From: Labrenzia sp. VG12
GTDB lineage: Bacteria > Pseudomonadota > Alphaproteobacteria > Rhizobiales > Stappiaceae
DNA: 64,000 nucleotides
Direction: 5' to 3'
Assembly (NCBI RefSeq): GCF_002237595.1
Contig: NZ_CP022529.1
Span: 310,001 to 374,000 of the forward strand
A program made the translations under genes and the position numbers. Below the pieces are notes generated by a model. It searched no databases. It saw only the letters and a list, made by a program, of their open reading frames with translations, and was not told the origin of the DNA. Position 1 is the stretch's first letter, and each line of letters begins with the position of its first letter. Below, in pieces: positions 36,345 to 44,506 of this stretch.

Positions 36345-37328
36345 ATGCCAACAATCAAAGACGTCGCACGCAAAGCCGGTGTGTCTGTTGGAACTGTCTC
36401 GCGCGTTCTCTCCAAGAACGAAACCGTCAAGGAGCCTCTGAAAAAGCGCGTGACCGCGGCGATGGAGGAGCTCAACTACAAGCCCAATCTGGCCGCACGG
36501 GCGCTCCGCACCAACTCCATCGAGGTGATCGGCCTGGTGGTGCCGGACATCACCAACCCGTTTTTCGCCCAGCTGGCCAAGAACATCGAAATGGAAGCCG
36601 CCAAGCGCGGCCATTCGGTGATGCTGGCGAATTCCCACGACGACCTGGAAGACGAAAGAACCCAGGTCTCCGTGCTGCTCGACCGTTCGGTCTGCGGCGT
36701 CATCGTCGTGGCGACTTCCGATGGCGGCCAGAGCCACAAGGCCGATGTGCCGATTGTCTCCCTCGACCGCCGCTTCGGCGCCTATCCGCTGGTTGCGACC
36801 GATCATTTTGACGGCTCGCAGAAGATTGCCGATCATCTCGTGGGGCTTGGGCACAGACGGATTGCCTATATTGCCGGCCCGCAATCGATGGAGGTTGCCC
36901 GCCAGCGCCGGGAGGGGTTTGTCGCGCGGATCGAGGCGCTCTCAACAGCTGAAGACCCGATCCGGCTTGAGGTGCGGGAAGGCCAGTTCGACTATGACAG
37001 CGGCGAGGAGATCGGCCGAACGCTCCTGAAAGACGTTCCGCCCGGCAGCCGCCCCACCGCCATTGCCGCGGCTAGTGACCAGCAGGCGATCGGTGTCCTG
37101 CGCTGCGCCCGCGACCTCAAGCTGGAGGTTCCGAAAGACCTCTCCGTCACCGGCTTCGACGACATCACGCTCGCCTCCCTTGTCGTCCCCCGCCTGACCA
37201 CCTTGCGCCAGCCGATTGAACGGCTCGCGGGCGCTGCCGTGGAACGGATCTTTGCCAGGGGCGCGGTGGCGCAGGATGAGGCGATTGGTGGAGAGGTCAT
37301 CGAGCGGGAGTCGACGGCGGCAATTTAG
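36345..37328 (+). CDS. rbsR: LacI family transcriptional regulator (RbsR-like)
   Basis: This 327-residue repressor has an N-terminal LacI helix-turn-helix (TIKDVARKAGVSVGTVSRVLS), the hinge region (NLAARALRTNSI) and a periplasmic-binding-like sensor domain with GLVVPDITNPFFAQLAK and ITGFDD-like VTGFDDITLASLV. It follows rbsK by 74 bases and probably binds the palindrome at 31272, with ribose as inducer. Its last ~150 bases recur, diverged, at 38077. Confidence 0.92.
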   Translation: MPTIKDVARKAGVSVGTVSRVLSKNETVKEPLKKRVTAAMEELNYKPNLAARALRTNSIEVIGLVVPDITNPFFAQLAKNIEMEAAKRGHSVMLANSHDDLEDERTQVSVLLDRSVCGVIVVATSDGGQSHKADVPIVSLDRRFGAYPLVATDHFDGSQKIADHLVGLGHRRIAYIAGPQSMEVARQRREGFVARIEALSTAEDPIRLEVREGQFDYDSGEEIGRTLLKDVPPGSRPTAIAAASDQQAIGVLRCARDLKLEVPKDLSVTGFDDITLASLVVPRLTTLRQPIERLAGAAVERIFARGAVAQDEAIGGEVIERESTAAI

Positions 37329-37401
37329 ACTCAGAGCGGCTTATGCCGGGTTGGTCATTAGCTCATTGATAGAAAGTTAGTTTTGATTTTGGGAGGGACT
37401 G

Positions 37402-38010
37402 GTGTCTCACTGTTCAGTTTGGGCAATTGGTTTTGATGAAGTTGCTGGCTACCACATTGAAAGAGACTATCTTGATGGTGATGTCGACAAGATTGAATAT
37501 GTCGATACGACCCCGGATCCTGGCATCAACCCATTGTTTGAACCCGGAGATCTCTACGCAGGGCGTCCCGTAAAACCTGACTTCGTTCCGACGAGGATGG
37601 TCTGGAAAAACAAAGAAGTTCCTCCCTATGACTTTTTCAGGGGCAGGGGGCTTATTGTGGTCAGTGATGCTTTTAAAGAAACAGTGGAGCGGCACGAGCC
37701 GGGTGTCCATCAGTTCTTCCCAATAGAGGTGATGTCTGAAGATGGTCAAAAAATCGGGCAGGTATACTTCTTTAATATTTGTAACCGGCTTGATTCAGTA
37801 GACCCTAATAATTCTACGGCAAAAAAAGGGAAGTTACTTTGGGATACGCTGTCCGGAAAGATGGTCTTTTCAAAGAGCGTCATCGGGGAGCGCCATGCAT
37901 GGGTGGATAAATATGCGTCAAGCGGTCGGTTCCTATCAAACGCCGTGAAGGAAGATGTCGTATCTGCCGGATTGACCGGGATTATGTTGCACGCGTATTC
38001 ATTGATGTAG
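37402..38010 (+). CDS. Imm11 (DUF1629)-like immunity family protein
   Basis: This 202-residue protein resembles the Imm11/MXAN_0049 immunity family: the central GLIVVSDAFKETVERHEPGVHQFFPIEV, YFFNICNRLDSVD and the C-terminal AVKEDVVSAGLTGIMLHAYS fit the family pattern. Such proteins neutralise polymorphic toxins, but no toxin gene is in the window. It starts at GTG with GGGAGGG upstream. Its base composition is more AT-rich than its neighbours, and it is flanked on both sides by rbsR 3' sequence, both signs of acquisition. Family assignment is from memory of the pattern. Confidence 0.6.
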   Translation: MSHCSVWAIGFDEVAGYHIERDYLDGDVDKIEYVDTTPDPGINPLFEPGDLYAGRPVKPDFVPTRMVWKNKEVPPYDFFRGRGLIVVSDAFKETVERHEPGVHQFFPIEVMSEDGQKIGQVYFFNICNRLDSVDPNNSTAKKGKLLWDTLSGKMVFSKSVIGERHAWVDKYASSGRFLSNAVKEDVVSAGLTGIMLHAYSLM

Positions 38011-38076
38011 ATATTTTAAACGCGCTGTCCTGCATATCTGATTGAATTTTTAGGTAAATTTCAGCAGTGGAAACTA

Positions 38077-38227
38077 CCTCGTCGTCCTCCGCCTGACCAC
38101 ATTGCGCTAGCCCGTCGAACAGCTCGCGGCGGCTGTCGTGGCACAGATCTTTGCCAGAGGCGCAGTGGCGCAGGATGAGGCGATTGGGGGAGAAGTGATC
38201 GTACGGGAAACGACAGCGACAATTTGA
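38077..38227 (+). pseudogene. Diverged duplicate of the rbsR 3' end
   Basis: This 150-base stretch aligns without gaps to 37178-37328 at an offset of 899 bases, including the stop codon. Translated, it gives LVVLRLTTLR, then an in-frame TAG, then PVEQLAAAVVAQIFARG and AVAQDEAIGGEVIVRE, matching the RbsR C-terminus. About one base in five differs, so it is not a recent copy. It separates the two immunity-like genes. Confidence 0.85.
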
Positions 38228-38263
38228 GAAATTGAGTTTGCAATCGTTCAATTGGCAAATGAC

Positions 38264-38950
38264 ATGACAAACAACAGCGAGATTTGGGTCAGCAGCGCCC
38301 AGACGAACGGGGTGCTCAGCAACAAGCTCGGCATTCGTGCAAAGTATTTCGGGCAGGACTGGGAACCCCCGACCCATATCGTTCCGCGAAAACCCGGCAG
38401 TATTTCCGAAAACATGAGGCGCCAGGTACGTGGCGAAGTATTGCAGCGAGAAGACTTGCCGGAAGCCTGCTATGTCTTTGATGAGAAGCGCTTCAAACAG
38501 TGCAAGGATTTTTTCTTCCTGGGCGGATTTGCTGCCGTCAAGGGACGTCTGGCGGAGGTGCTTCTGGATGCGGATCTAGGCGCCGGAAAAATGGTCCAGA
38601 TACCGGTTTTTGAAGAAGATAAGGTGACGGAACTGCCGGGGCCTTACTACGTGCTCAATTTTGTGGCTCGCGATGGCATGTTCCTGCCTGCAGAAACTCG
38701 GGCCCTCCATTCGATCCTGACCATGAAAGAGGACGGGTGCGATCTTTGGAAAACTTACTCCGAAACGGATGGAGACATAGCCGTGGCCGCGGCGGCGCTG
38801 GATAGTGGACCGGATATCTGGGTCGATCCGAGGCTTAAATATGAAATTTTCCTGAGCGGTTCCCTCGTCAAAGCCATTCAGCAGGCAAAGATCAAGGAAG
38901 GCTATTTGCGACTGCGTCGCTGCCGGATCGTGGAGGAGGACCCACAATAG
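38264..38950 (+). CDS. Second Imm11 (DUF1629)-like protein
   Basis: This 228-residue protein has the pattern of the same broad immunity family: PGPYYVLNFVARDGMFLPAETR in the middle and DIAVAAAALDSGPDIWVDPRLKYEIFLSGSLVKAIQQAKI near the end. It is not a close copy of the gene at 37402. I start at ATG 38264; a TTG at 38252 is in frame, and no clear ribosome site is seen. It follows the rbsR remnant just as the first immunity gene follows the real rbsR. Function is inferred from family pattern only. Confidence 0.5.
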   Translation: MTNNSEIWVSSAQTNGVLSNKLGIRAKYFGQDWEPPTHIVPRKPGSISENMRRQVRGEVLQREDLPEACYVFDEKRFKQCKDFFFLGGFAAVKGRLAEVLLDADLGAGKMVQIPVFEEDKVTELPGPYYVLNFVARDGMFLPAETRALHSILTMKEDGCDLWKTYSETDGDIAVAAAALDSGPDIWVDPRLKYEIFLSGSLVKAIQQAKIKEGYLRLRRCRIVEEDPQ

Positions 38951-38971
38951 GTCAGCCTCTCTGACCATATA

Positions 38972-38999
38972 TTTCAAACTTAAAACTTTAAGCTTGAAA
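38972..38999. promoter_or_regulatory. Inverted repeat, candidate MarR operator of the aminobenzoyl-CoA operon
   Basis: TTTCAAACTTAA and TTAAGCTTGAAA form 12-base arms with one mismatch around a four-base centre. A TAAAAT -10-like box (39000-39005) abuts the right arm, and the first operon gene starts 50 bases later. MarR proteins bind such sites, and a MarR gene lies inside this operon at 42083. Confidence 0.6.
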
Positions 39000-39049
39000 T
39001 AAAATTCTCCCTGTGGTTCGCTGAAGACAACGCAGCCATGGAGGAACAC

Positions 39050-41344
39050 ATGCGGATTGCCTGTCTCGGGGGAGGACCAGCCGGTCTCTACTTCGCCATC
39101 TCGATGAAGCTGCGCGATCCTGGGCACGAGATCGACGTGATCGAGCGCAACCGGCCGGACGACACGTTCGGCTGGGGCGTGGTGCTCTCCGACGAGACCT
39201 TGCAGAACCTGGCTGAAAACGATCCGGTCAGCGCCAAGGCGATCGGCGAGAACTTTGCCTATTGGGACGACATTGCGCTTCACCTGCGCGGCGAACGGCT
39301 GGTTTCCACCGGCCACGGGTTCTGCGGCATTGGCCGCATGAAGCTGCTTCTGCTGCTGCAGGACCGCGCCCGCGAACTCGGCATCAATCTGAAGTTCGAG
39401 ACCGAAGTCGAGAGCGCCGAAGACTATCGCAAGGACTACGATCTGGTGGTGGCCAGCGACGGGCTGAACTCCAGAACCCGGACGCTCTATCAGGACACCT
39501 TCAAGCCGGATATCGACCAGCGGCTCTGCCAGTTCGTCTGGCTCGGCACGCACCAGAAATTCGCGGACGCCTTCACCTTCATCTTCGAGGAAACCGAGCA
39601 TGGCTGGGTCTGGGCCCACGCCTATCAGTTCGACGACGAAACGGCGACCTTCATTGTCGAATGCGATCAGGAAACGTTTGACGCCTTCGGCTTTGGCGAG
39701 ATGAGCCAGGAAGACAGCATCCGCACCTGCGAGGAGATTTTCAAGGACCATCTTGGCGGACATCCGCTGATGACCAACGCCAAACACATTCGCGGCTCCG
39801 CCTGGATCCGCTTTCCGCGGGTCCTTTGCGAGAAATGGAGCCACGAGAACGTGGTCCTGCTTGGCGACGCCGCCGCGACAGCGCATTTTTCCATCGGCTC
39901 GGGCACCAAGCTGGCCTTTGAATCGGCCATCGCGCTTGCCGAATATCTGCATACCGAACCGGATATGGCCGCGGCCTTCAAGCGTTACGAGGAAGACCGG
40001 CGCCTGGAAGTGCTGCGCCTGCAATCCGCCGCGCGCAACTCGCTGGAATGGTTCGAGCACGTCAAACGCTATCTGCATCTCGACCCGGTGCAGTTCAACT
40101 ATTCCATGCTGACCCGCTCCCAGCGGATCAGCCATGAAAACCTGCGCCTGCGCGACCCGAAATGGCTGGAATCGGCCGAGCGCTGGTTCATGGATCAGGC
40201 CGGCGTCTCACTGAATGCACCTGTGCGCTCGCCGATGTTCACCCCGTTCAAGCTGCGCGGGCTGGAGCTCAAAAACCGCATCGTCGTCTCGCCGATGGCC
40301 CAGTACAAGGCCGTTGATGGGGCTCCGACCGACTGGCACCTGATCCATTATGGCGAGCGCGCCAAGGGCGGGGCAGGGCTTGTCTACGTGGAAATGACCT
40401 GCGTCAGCGCTGAAGGACGGATCACACCGGGATGTCCGGGCCTTTATGCGCCCGAGCATGAAACGGCCTGGAAACGGCTGACCGATTTTGTCCATGCCGA
40501 GACCGACGCGAAGATCTGCTGCCAGATCGGCCATTCCGGCCGCAAGGGCTCCACGAGGATCGGTTGGGAAGGCATGGACCAGCCGCTGGAAAGCGGCAAC
40601 TGGGAGCTGGTCTCCGCCTCCGCCATTCCCTGGTCTGACGGCAATGCGACACCGCGCGAGATCACCCTCACCGAGATGGACGAGATCAAGGCCGAGTTCG
40701 TTTCCGCAGCCGAGATGGCAGGCCGGGCCGGCTTCGACATGATCGAGCTCCATGCCGCCCACGGCTACCTGCTGTCCTCCTTCATTTCACCGGTTTCCAA
40801 CGTGCGGACCGATGATTATGGCGGATCGCTGGAAAACCGCATGCGCTGGCCGTTGGACGTCTTCAGGGCCATGCGCGCTGTCTGGCCGGAGGACAAGCCC
40901 ATGTCCGTGCGTATCTCCGCCTGCGACTGGGTGGGTGAGGAAGGCGTGACACCGGACGATGCGGTCGAGATCGCCCGGATGTTCCGCGCCGCGGGTGTCG
41001 ATCTGGTGGATGTCTCCGCAGGTCAGACCACGCCCAAGGCCAGGCCCGTCTATGGACGGATGTTCCAGACACCGTTCTCCGACCGGATCCGCAACGAGGG
41101 CGGTTTGCCGACCATGGCTGTCGGCAACATCTACGAGGCCGATCACGCCAACTCGATCCTGATGGCGGGCCGCGCCGATCTGGTCGCTGTCGGCCGTCCG
41201 CATCTGGCCGATCCCTACTGGACCTTCCATGAGGGCGCCAAGATCGGCGACCGCAACGCGGCCGATTGGCCGAAGCCCTATCTTGCCGGCCGCGACCAGC
41301 TCTGGCGCCTGGCAGACCGGGAAGCGGAGATGCTGAAAGTATGA
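39050..41344 (+). CDS. Bifunctional 2-aminobenzoyl-CoA (or salicylyl-CoA) monooxygenase/reductase
   Basis: This 764-residue flavoprotein fuses two enzymes. Residues 1 to about 380 form an FAD aromatic hydroxylase (CLGGGPAGLYFAI, and GDAAATAHFSIGSGTKLAFE). Residues about 395-764 form an Old-Yellow-Enzyme FMN reductase (FTPFKLRGLELKNRIV, HAAHGYLLSSFISP, and AVGRPHLADPYW near the end). The fusion matches 2-aminobenzoyl-CoA monooxygenase/reductase, which hydroxylates and dearomatises the ring. Start 39050 has GAGGAA upstream and is preferred over an ATG at 39038. It heads a single operon with a CoA ligase and a Liv importer. Salicylyl-CoA is the alternative substrate. Confidence 0.85.
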   Translation: MRIACLGGGPAGLYFAISMKLRDPGHEIDVIERNRPDDTFGWGVVLSDETLQNLAENDPVSAKAIGENFAYWDDIALHLRGERLVSTGHGFCGIGRMKLLLLLQDRARELGINLKFETEVESAEDYRKDYDLVVASDGLNSRTRTLYQDTFKPDIDQRLCQFVWLGTHQKFADAFTFIFEETEHGWVWAHAYQFDDETATFIVECDQETFDAFGFGEMSQEDSIRTCEEIFKDHLGGHPLMTNAKHIRGSAWIRFPRVLCEKWSHENVVLLGDAAATAHFSIGSGTKLAFESAIALAEYLHTEPDMAAAFKRYEEDRRLEVLRLQSAARNSLEWFEHVKRYLHLDPVQFNYSMLTRSQRISHENLRLRDPKWLESAERWFMDQAGVSLNAPVRSPMFTPFKLRGLELKNRIVVSPMAQYKAVDGAPTDWHLIHYGERAKGGAGLVYVEMTCVSAEGRITPGCPGLYAPEHETAWKRLTDFVHAETDAKICCQIGHSGRKGSTRIGWEGMDQPLESGNWELVSASAIPWSDGNATPREITLTEMDEIKAEFVSAAEMAGRAGFDMIELHAAHGYLLSSFISPVSNVRTDDYGGSLENRMRWPLDVFRAMRAVWPEDKPMSVRISACDWVGEEGVTPDDAVEIARMFRAAGVDLVDVSAGQTTPKARPVYGRMFQTPFSDRIRNEGGLPTMAVGNIYEADHANSILMAGRADLVAVGRPHLADPYWTFHEGAKIGDRNAADWPKPYLAGRDQLWRLADREAEMLKV

Positions 41345-42195
41345 GTGTCTCGGGCCGACATGTCGTGGTGACAGGCGGAGGCAGCGGTGTTGGCGCCGCC
41401 TGTGCCCATCGCTTTCGAGAGGCCGGTGCAACGGTGACGATCCTGGGGCGCACCGAAGCAAAACTGGCAGAGCAGAAACTGGCCTATCAGGTCTGCGACG
41501 TCACGGATGCCGGTGCCGTCAAGGCCGCTTTCGAAGCGGCCAAGGCAAAAAACGGGGCCATCGACGTGGTGGTGGCAAATGCCGGTGCCGTTGAAAGCAA
41601 GCCGTTCCTGAAAACGACTCCGGACGATCTTCAGTCCATGCTGGCGGTCAATCTGCTCGGAACGTCGAATGTCTGGCAGGCGGCCTTGCCGGACATGAAG
41701 GCAAATGGCTGGGGCCGCATGATCGCCATCGCCTCCACGGCGGGCCTGCGGGGGTATCCTTATGTCAGTGGCTATTGCGCAGCCAAACATGCGGTGGTCG
41801 GCCTGACCCGGTCACTGGCGCGCGAACTTGCCAAAACGGGCATCACGGTGAACGCCATCTGTCCGGGCTTTGTCGAGACGCCGATGCTGCAGCGCTCGAT
41901 CGACACGATCGTCGAAAAGACCGGTATGAGCGCGGAAGCCGCCGCCGACACGCTGAAGGCGGACAATCCGCAAGGGCGGTTCATTCAGGTTTCCGAAGTT
42001 GCCGAAACGGCGCTTTATCTCTGTTCAGACGGTGCCGTGTCGGTGAACGGCCATGCACTGACACTTGCCGGGGGGAGCTGTGATGTCGGATCAATCGCAG
42101 GACCAGCTTTCCAAGGCGCGGCTTCGTCTCTGGCTGAAGCTCCTGAAATCGGTCAACGGCATCGAGGCGGAGATCCGGCGCAACCTGCGCGATGA
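41341..42195 (+). CDS. SDR family oxidoreductase, 3' end probably misframed
   Basis: This short-chain dehydrogenase has VTGGGSGVGAACAHRF, VVANAGAV, catalytic Ser in AIASTAGL and Tyr-Lys in YCAAKHAV, and the usual end NGHALTLAGG. As read, the frame continues 38 residues into the MarR gene to 42195. Adding one G to the run of six (42070-42075) gives ...LAGGEL and a TGA at 42081-42083 that overlaps the MarR ATG, a normal end at about 247 residues. It probably oxidises a hydroxyacyl-CoA in the ring-degradation route. Confidence 0.85.
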   Translation: MSVSGRHVVVTGGGSGVGAACAHRFREAGATVTILGRTEAKLAEQKLAYQVCDVTDAGAVKAAFEAAKAKNGAIDVVVANAGAVESKPFLKTTPDDLQSMLAVNLLGTSNVWQAALPDMKANGWGRMIAIASTAGLRGYPYVSGYCAAKHAVVGLTRSLARELAKTGITVNAICPGFVETPMLQRSIDTIVEKTGMSAEAAADTLKADNPQGRFIQVSEVAETALYLCSDGAVSVNGHALTLAGGSCDVGSIAGPAFQGAASSLAEAPEIGQRHRGGDPAQPAR

Positions 42196-42556
42196 TCACG
42201 GCACTACGCTGCCGCGCTTTGATGTCATGTCGGCGCTGGCCCGGTTTCCGGAGGGCCTGAAAATGTCGGACCTCTCCACGTTCCTGAAGGTTTCCAACGG
42301 CAATGTCACCGGCATCGTCGACAAGTTGACGGAAGAGGGACTGGCCGAACGGGTTGCCGTACCGGGCGATCGGCGGGCGCAACAGGCCCGGCTGACCGAC
42401 AAGGGCAGGGCGGCCTTCGAGGAACTCGCCAACCATCACGAAACCTGGATCAACGACCTTTTGGACGGCTGGTCGCCGGACGACATCGACACGGTGTCGG
42501 CGCGCCTTGATGCCGTTCTCAACCGAAACAGCCACGAGGACAGCGGCCATGCGTGA
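42083..42556 (+). CDS. MarR family transcriptional regulator
   Basis: This 157-residue regulator has the MarR winged helix: LRLWLKLLKSVNGIEAEIRRNL dimer helix, TLPRFDVMSALARFPEGLKMSDLSTFLKVSNGNVTGIVDKL recognition region in part, and the wing RVAVPGDRRAQQARLT. The start has GGGGGAGCTG upstream. It sits inside the operon it likely represses, with an aromatic acyl-CoA as the expected inducer, through the inverted repeat at 38972. Confidence 0.9.
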   Translation: MSDQSQDQLSKARLRLWLKLLKSVNGIEAEIRRNLRDDHGTTLPRFDVMSALARFPEGLKMSDLSTFLKVSNGNVTGIVDKLTEEGLAERVAVPGDRRAQQARLTDKGRAAFEELANHHETWINDLLDGWSPDDIDTVSARLDAVLNRNSHEDSGHA

Positions 42557-43349
42557 CGACGTATCGCATTTCAAATGTGACATCAAAGATGGCATCGCCC
42601 GCATCGCGCTGGACCGGCCGGAGCGCAAGAACCCGCTGACGTTCGAAAGCTATGCCGAGCTGCGCGACTGGTTCCGCGACCTTGTCTATGCCGACGACGT
42701 TCATGCCGTGGTGATCCTGCCCAATGGCGGCAATTTCTCCTCCGGCGGTGACGTTCATGACATCATCGGGCCGCTGACGAAGATGAATATGAAGGAGCTG
42801 CTCGCCTTTACCCGCATGACCGGTGATCTCGTCAAGGCGATGCTGAATTGCGGCAAGCCGATCATCTCCGCGGTCGACGGAATTTGTGCCGGTGCCGGGG
42901 CGATCATGGCCATGGCGTCCGACCTGCGTGTGGCAACGCCTGAGGTCAAGGTGGCCTTCCTGTTCAACCGGGTTGGTCTCGCCGGATGCGACATGGGCGC
43001 TTGCGCGATCTTGCCGCGCATCATCGGGCAGGGACGGGCGGCAGAGCTGCTTTATCTCGGCCGGTCGATGAAGGCCGAGGAAGGCCATGCCTGGGGCTTT
43101 TTCAATGCGCTGGCACCCGCGGACGCTCTGGAAAAAGCGGCGCTCCAGATGGCCGAACGCATCGTCGCCGGTCCGACCTTCGCCAATTCCATGACCAAGA
43201 CCATGCTGGCCCAGGAATGGTCGATGAGCCTGGAACAGGCCATCGAGGCCGAAGCCCAGGCTCAGGCGATCTGCATGCAGGGCAATGACTTCCGCCGGGC
43301 CTATGAGGCCTTTGTCAAAAAAGAAAAACCGGTCTTCGAGGGCGACTGA
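42549..43349 (+). CDS. Enoyl-CoA hydratase/isomerase family protein
   Basis: This 266-residue crotonase-fold enzyme has DRPERKNPLTFESYAEL, the oxyanion-hole segment GGNFSSGGDVHDIIG and SAVDGICAGAGAIMAMASDLRVA. The second acidic catalytic position is less typical than in standard hydratases. ATG 42549 overlaps the MarR stop by eight bases. It likely hydrates or opens a ring-derived CoA thioester in the aminobenzoyl-CoA pathway. Confidence 0.9.
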   Translation: MRDDVSHFKCDIKDGIARIALDRPERKNPLTFESYAELRDWFRDLVYADDVHAVVILPNGGNFSSGGDVHDIIGPLTKMNMKELLAFTRMTGDLVKAMLNCGKPIISAVDGICAGAGAIMAMASDLRVATPEVKVAFLFNRVGLAGCDMGACAILPRIIGQGRAAELLYLGRSMKAEEGHAWGFFNALAPADALEKAALQMAERIVAGPTFANSMTKTMLAQEWSMSLEQAIEAEAQAQAICMQGNDFRRAYEAFVKKEKPVFEGD

Positions 43350-44503
43350 TGTCAGACAAGACCTTCCTGCAATGGCCGTTTTTTGAAGACAGGCACCGTA
43401 TCCTGTCCGAGGAACTGGAAAACTGGGCGGATGCCCATCTCGCCGATGTGGATCACGCCGATACGGATGCCGCTTGCAGAGAGCTGGTGACGGCGCTTGG
43501 CAAGGGCGGATTTCTGCAGCATTCAGGGGCGCCGGACGGCAAGCTGGATGTGCGCAGCCTGTGCCTGATCCGGGAGACCCTGGCCCGCCACGACGGTCTC
43601 GCCGACTTTGCCTTTGCCATGCAGGGGCTCGGCACCGGCGCGATTTCCCTCTTCGGCACGGACGCCCAGAAAGCGGACTGGTTGCCAAGGACCCGGTCGG
43701 GCGAGGCGATTTCCGCCTTTGCCTTGACCGAACCGCAATCCGGCTCGGACGTCGCCAATTCCAACATGACGGCGACCCTCGACGGCGATGCCTATGTGCT
43801 GGACGGCGAAAAGACCTGGATTTCCAACGGCGGTATCGCCGATGTCTATACGCTCTTCGCCCGCACCGGCGAAGCGCCCGGCGCCAGGGGGCTTTCCGCC
43901 TTTATCGTGACGCCGGAGCTGAAGGGCTTTGAGGTTGTCGAGCGTCTGGAAACGATTGCGCCGCATCCCCTGGCAACGCTGCGCTTTTCGGGGTGCCGCG
44001 TGCCGAAGGCAAACCTCATCGGGAAGCCCGGCGCCGGTTTCAAGATTGCCATGTCCGTGCTCGACATCTTCCGCTCGACGGTTGCAGCCGCAGCACTCGG
44101 GTTTGCAAGGCGGGCGCTGGACGAGGCGCTTTCCCGCGTGGTGACCCGCAAGATCCAGGGTGCGCCGCTGTTTGACCTGCAGCTGGTGCAGGGGCATATC
44201 GCGGATATGGCGCTCGATGTCGACGCCGCAGCCCTGCTGATCTACCGCGCAGCCTGGACCAAAGATAGCGGCGCCCCGCGGGTGACCCGCGAAGCGGCCA
44301 TGGCCAAGCTTTTTGCCACCGATCAGGCGCAACAGATCATCGACAAGGCCGTGCAACTGCACGGCGGCGATGGTGTGCGCTCGGGCACGGCAGTCGAAAA
44401 ACTCTATCGCGAGATCCGGGCCCTGCGCATCTATGAGGGTGCCTCGGACGTTCAGAAAATCATCATCGCGCGCCAGGCTCTCGGCGCCTTTCAGGGAGAC
44501 TGA
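43349..44503 (+). CDS. Acyl-CoA dehydrogenase
   Basis: This 384-residue FAD enzyme has the family motifs FALTEPQSGSDVANSNMTAT (FAD/substrate loop), KTWISNGGIADVYTLFART and, near the end, VQLHGGDGVRSGTAVEKLYREIRALRIYEGASDVQKIIIARQ (the C-terminal ADP-binding and catalytic region, in part). It overlaps the hydratase stop by one base. It would introduce a double bond into the alicyclic or open-chain CoA intermediate. Confidence 0.92.
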   Translation: MSDKTFLQWPFFEDRHRILSEELENWADAHLADVDHADTDAACRELVTALGKGGFLQHSGAPDGKLDVRSLCLIRETLARHDGLADFAFAMQGLGTGAISLFGTDAQKADWLPRTRSGEAISAFALTEPQSGSDVANSNMTATLDGDAYVLDGEKTWISNGGIADVYTLFARTGEAPGARGLSAFIVTPELKGFEVVERLETIAPHPLATLRFSGCRVPKANLIGKPGAGFKIAMSVLDIFRSTVAAAALGFARRALDEALSRVVTRKIQGAPLFDLQLVQGHIADMALDVDAAALLIYRAAWTKDSGAPRVTREAAMAKLFATDQAQQIIDKAVQLHGGDGVRSGTAVEKLYREIRALRIYEGASDVQKIIIARQALGAFQGD

Positions 44504-44506
44504 TCC

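Noticed and set aside
37402..38950. Toxin-antitoxin pair or contact-dependent inhibition module
   Set aside because: Both proteins look immunity-like, and no toxin, secretion or repeat-rich effector gene is present.
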